Of a stretch of DNA of 20,638 bases, positions 20,381 through 20,638 are shown piece by piece. Made by a program: the position numbers and the translations under genes. This DNA is from Saccoglossus kowalevskii. Its lineage: Eukaryota > Hemichordata > Enteropneusta > Harrimaniidae. Where the stretch lies: positions 881,168 to 901,805 of the forward strand of contig NW_003140815.1 in assembly GCF_000003605.2 (NCBI RefSeq), read 5' to 3'. The notes under the pieces are model-generated. The model saw nothing but the letters and a program-made list of their open reading frames with translations, searched no databases and was not told the origin of the DNA. How positions within the stretch are numbered: position 1 is the stretch's first letter; each line of letters begins with the position of its first letter.

Positions 20381-20638
20381 GCAACAAAAGTATAATAATA
20401 ATAATGAAATAATAAAGAAAGAGAAAATATTATAATGTTAAGTATAAAAGTAAAATGTAATGTGTTAATTTTTTTTACTAATACTAATAAGTTTAATAAT
20501 AATAAAACTAAGACTAATAATAGTAAAATTCAAAGCTATCAACTATCTATTCTTTCTTGAAAGGCTTTGTAAATAAACTGTGAAACCTTTTTTTATAATT
20601 TCACAATCATCTGCACTGAGCAATCAAATGAATGTATT

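Noticed and set aside
1..20638. tRNA, rRNA, CRISPR, or a bacterial-type gene cluster
   Set aside because: I looked for tRNA-like cloverleaf boxes, regularly spaced repeats and compact multi-ORF blocks and found none. The DNA is that of an animal nuclear genome.

Overview
This is animal nuclear DNA. The genes have short exons, GT-AG introns of about 0.1-4 kb, 5' UTR introns and abundant degenerate repeats. By eye the base composition is roughly two thirds A+T. The proteins (a metazoan PPIL2 and a single-coding-exon LRR membrane protein) and a repeat style I associate with marine invertebrates suggest an invertebrate deuterostome or a lophotrochozoan. The species cannot be fixed from sequence alone.

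Layout. Positions 1-3560 hold no gene I can support, only AT-rich DNA and old dispersed repeats. A minus-strand gene of unrecognised family runs from 9709 down to 3883 in at least three exons (9530-9709, 4563-5598, 3883-4001) and encodes about 444 aa. It has a signal peptide, a furin-type site, a long Lys/Thr/Pro repeat stalk, one membrane helix and an acidic tail. Its 3.9-kb first intron carries a partial copy of its own repeat-coding exon (8475-8645). A short palindromic TTAA-flanked element (3562-3719) sits at its 3' end, and a related copy lies in intron 3 of the neighbouring gene.

The interval 9710-10302 looks like a divergent promoter region. On the plus strand PPIL2 (U-box and cyclophilin spliceosomal E3) starts at 10303. 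Seven exons (10303-15712) give its first 187 residues, covering the U-box; the cyclophilin half is not in the window.

Beyond PPIL2 exon 7, on the minus strand, lies a complete LRR type I membrane protein of 554 aa (17562-19226). It has a probable 5' UTR intron whose donor is near 19811. If PPIL2 continues to the right, this gene is nested in PPIL2 intron 7. About 0.3 kb upstream of its presumed first exon is a perfect DR5 of AGGTCA half-sites (20130-20146), the consensus layout of a retinoic acid response element.

The three genes do not form an obvious pathway: two are cell-surface proteins and one is a nuclear housekeeping factor. I found no operon, CRISPR array, tRNA or rRNA.
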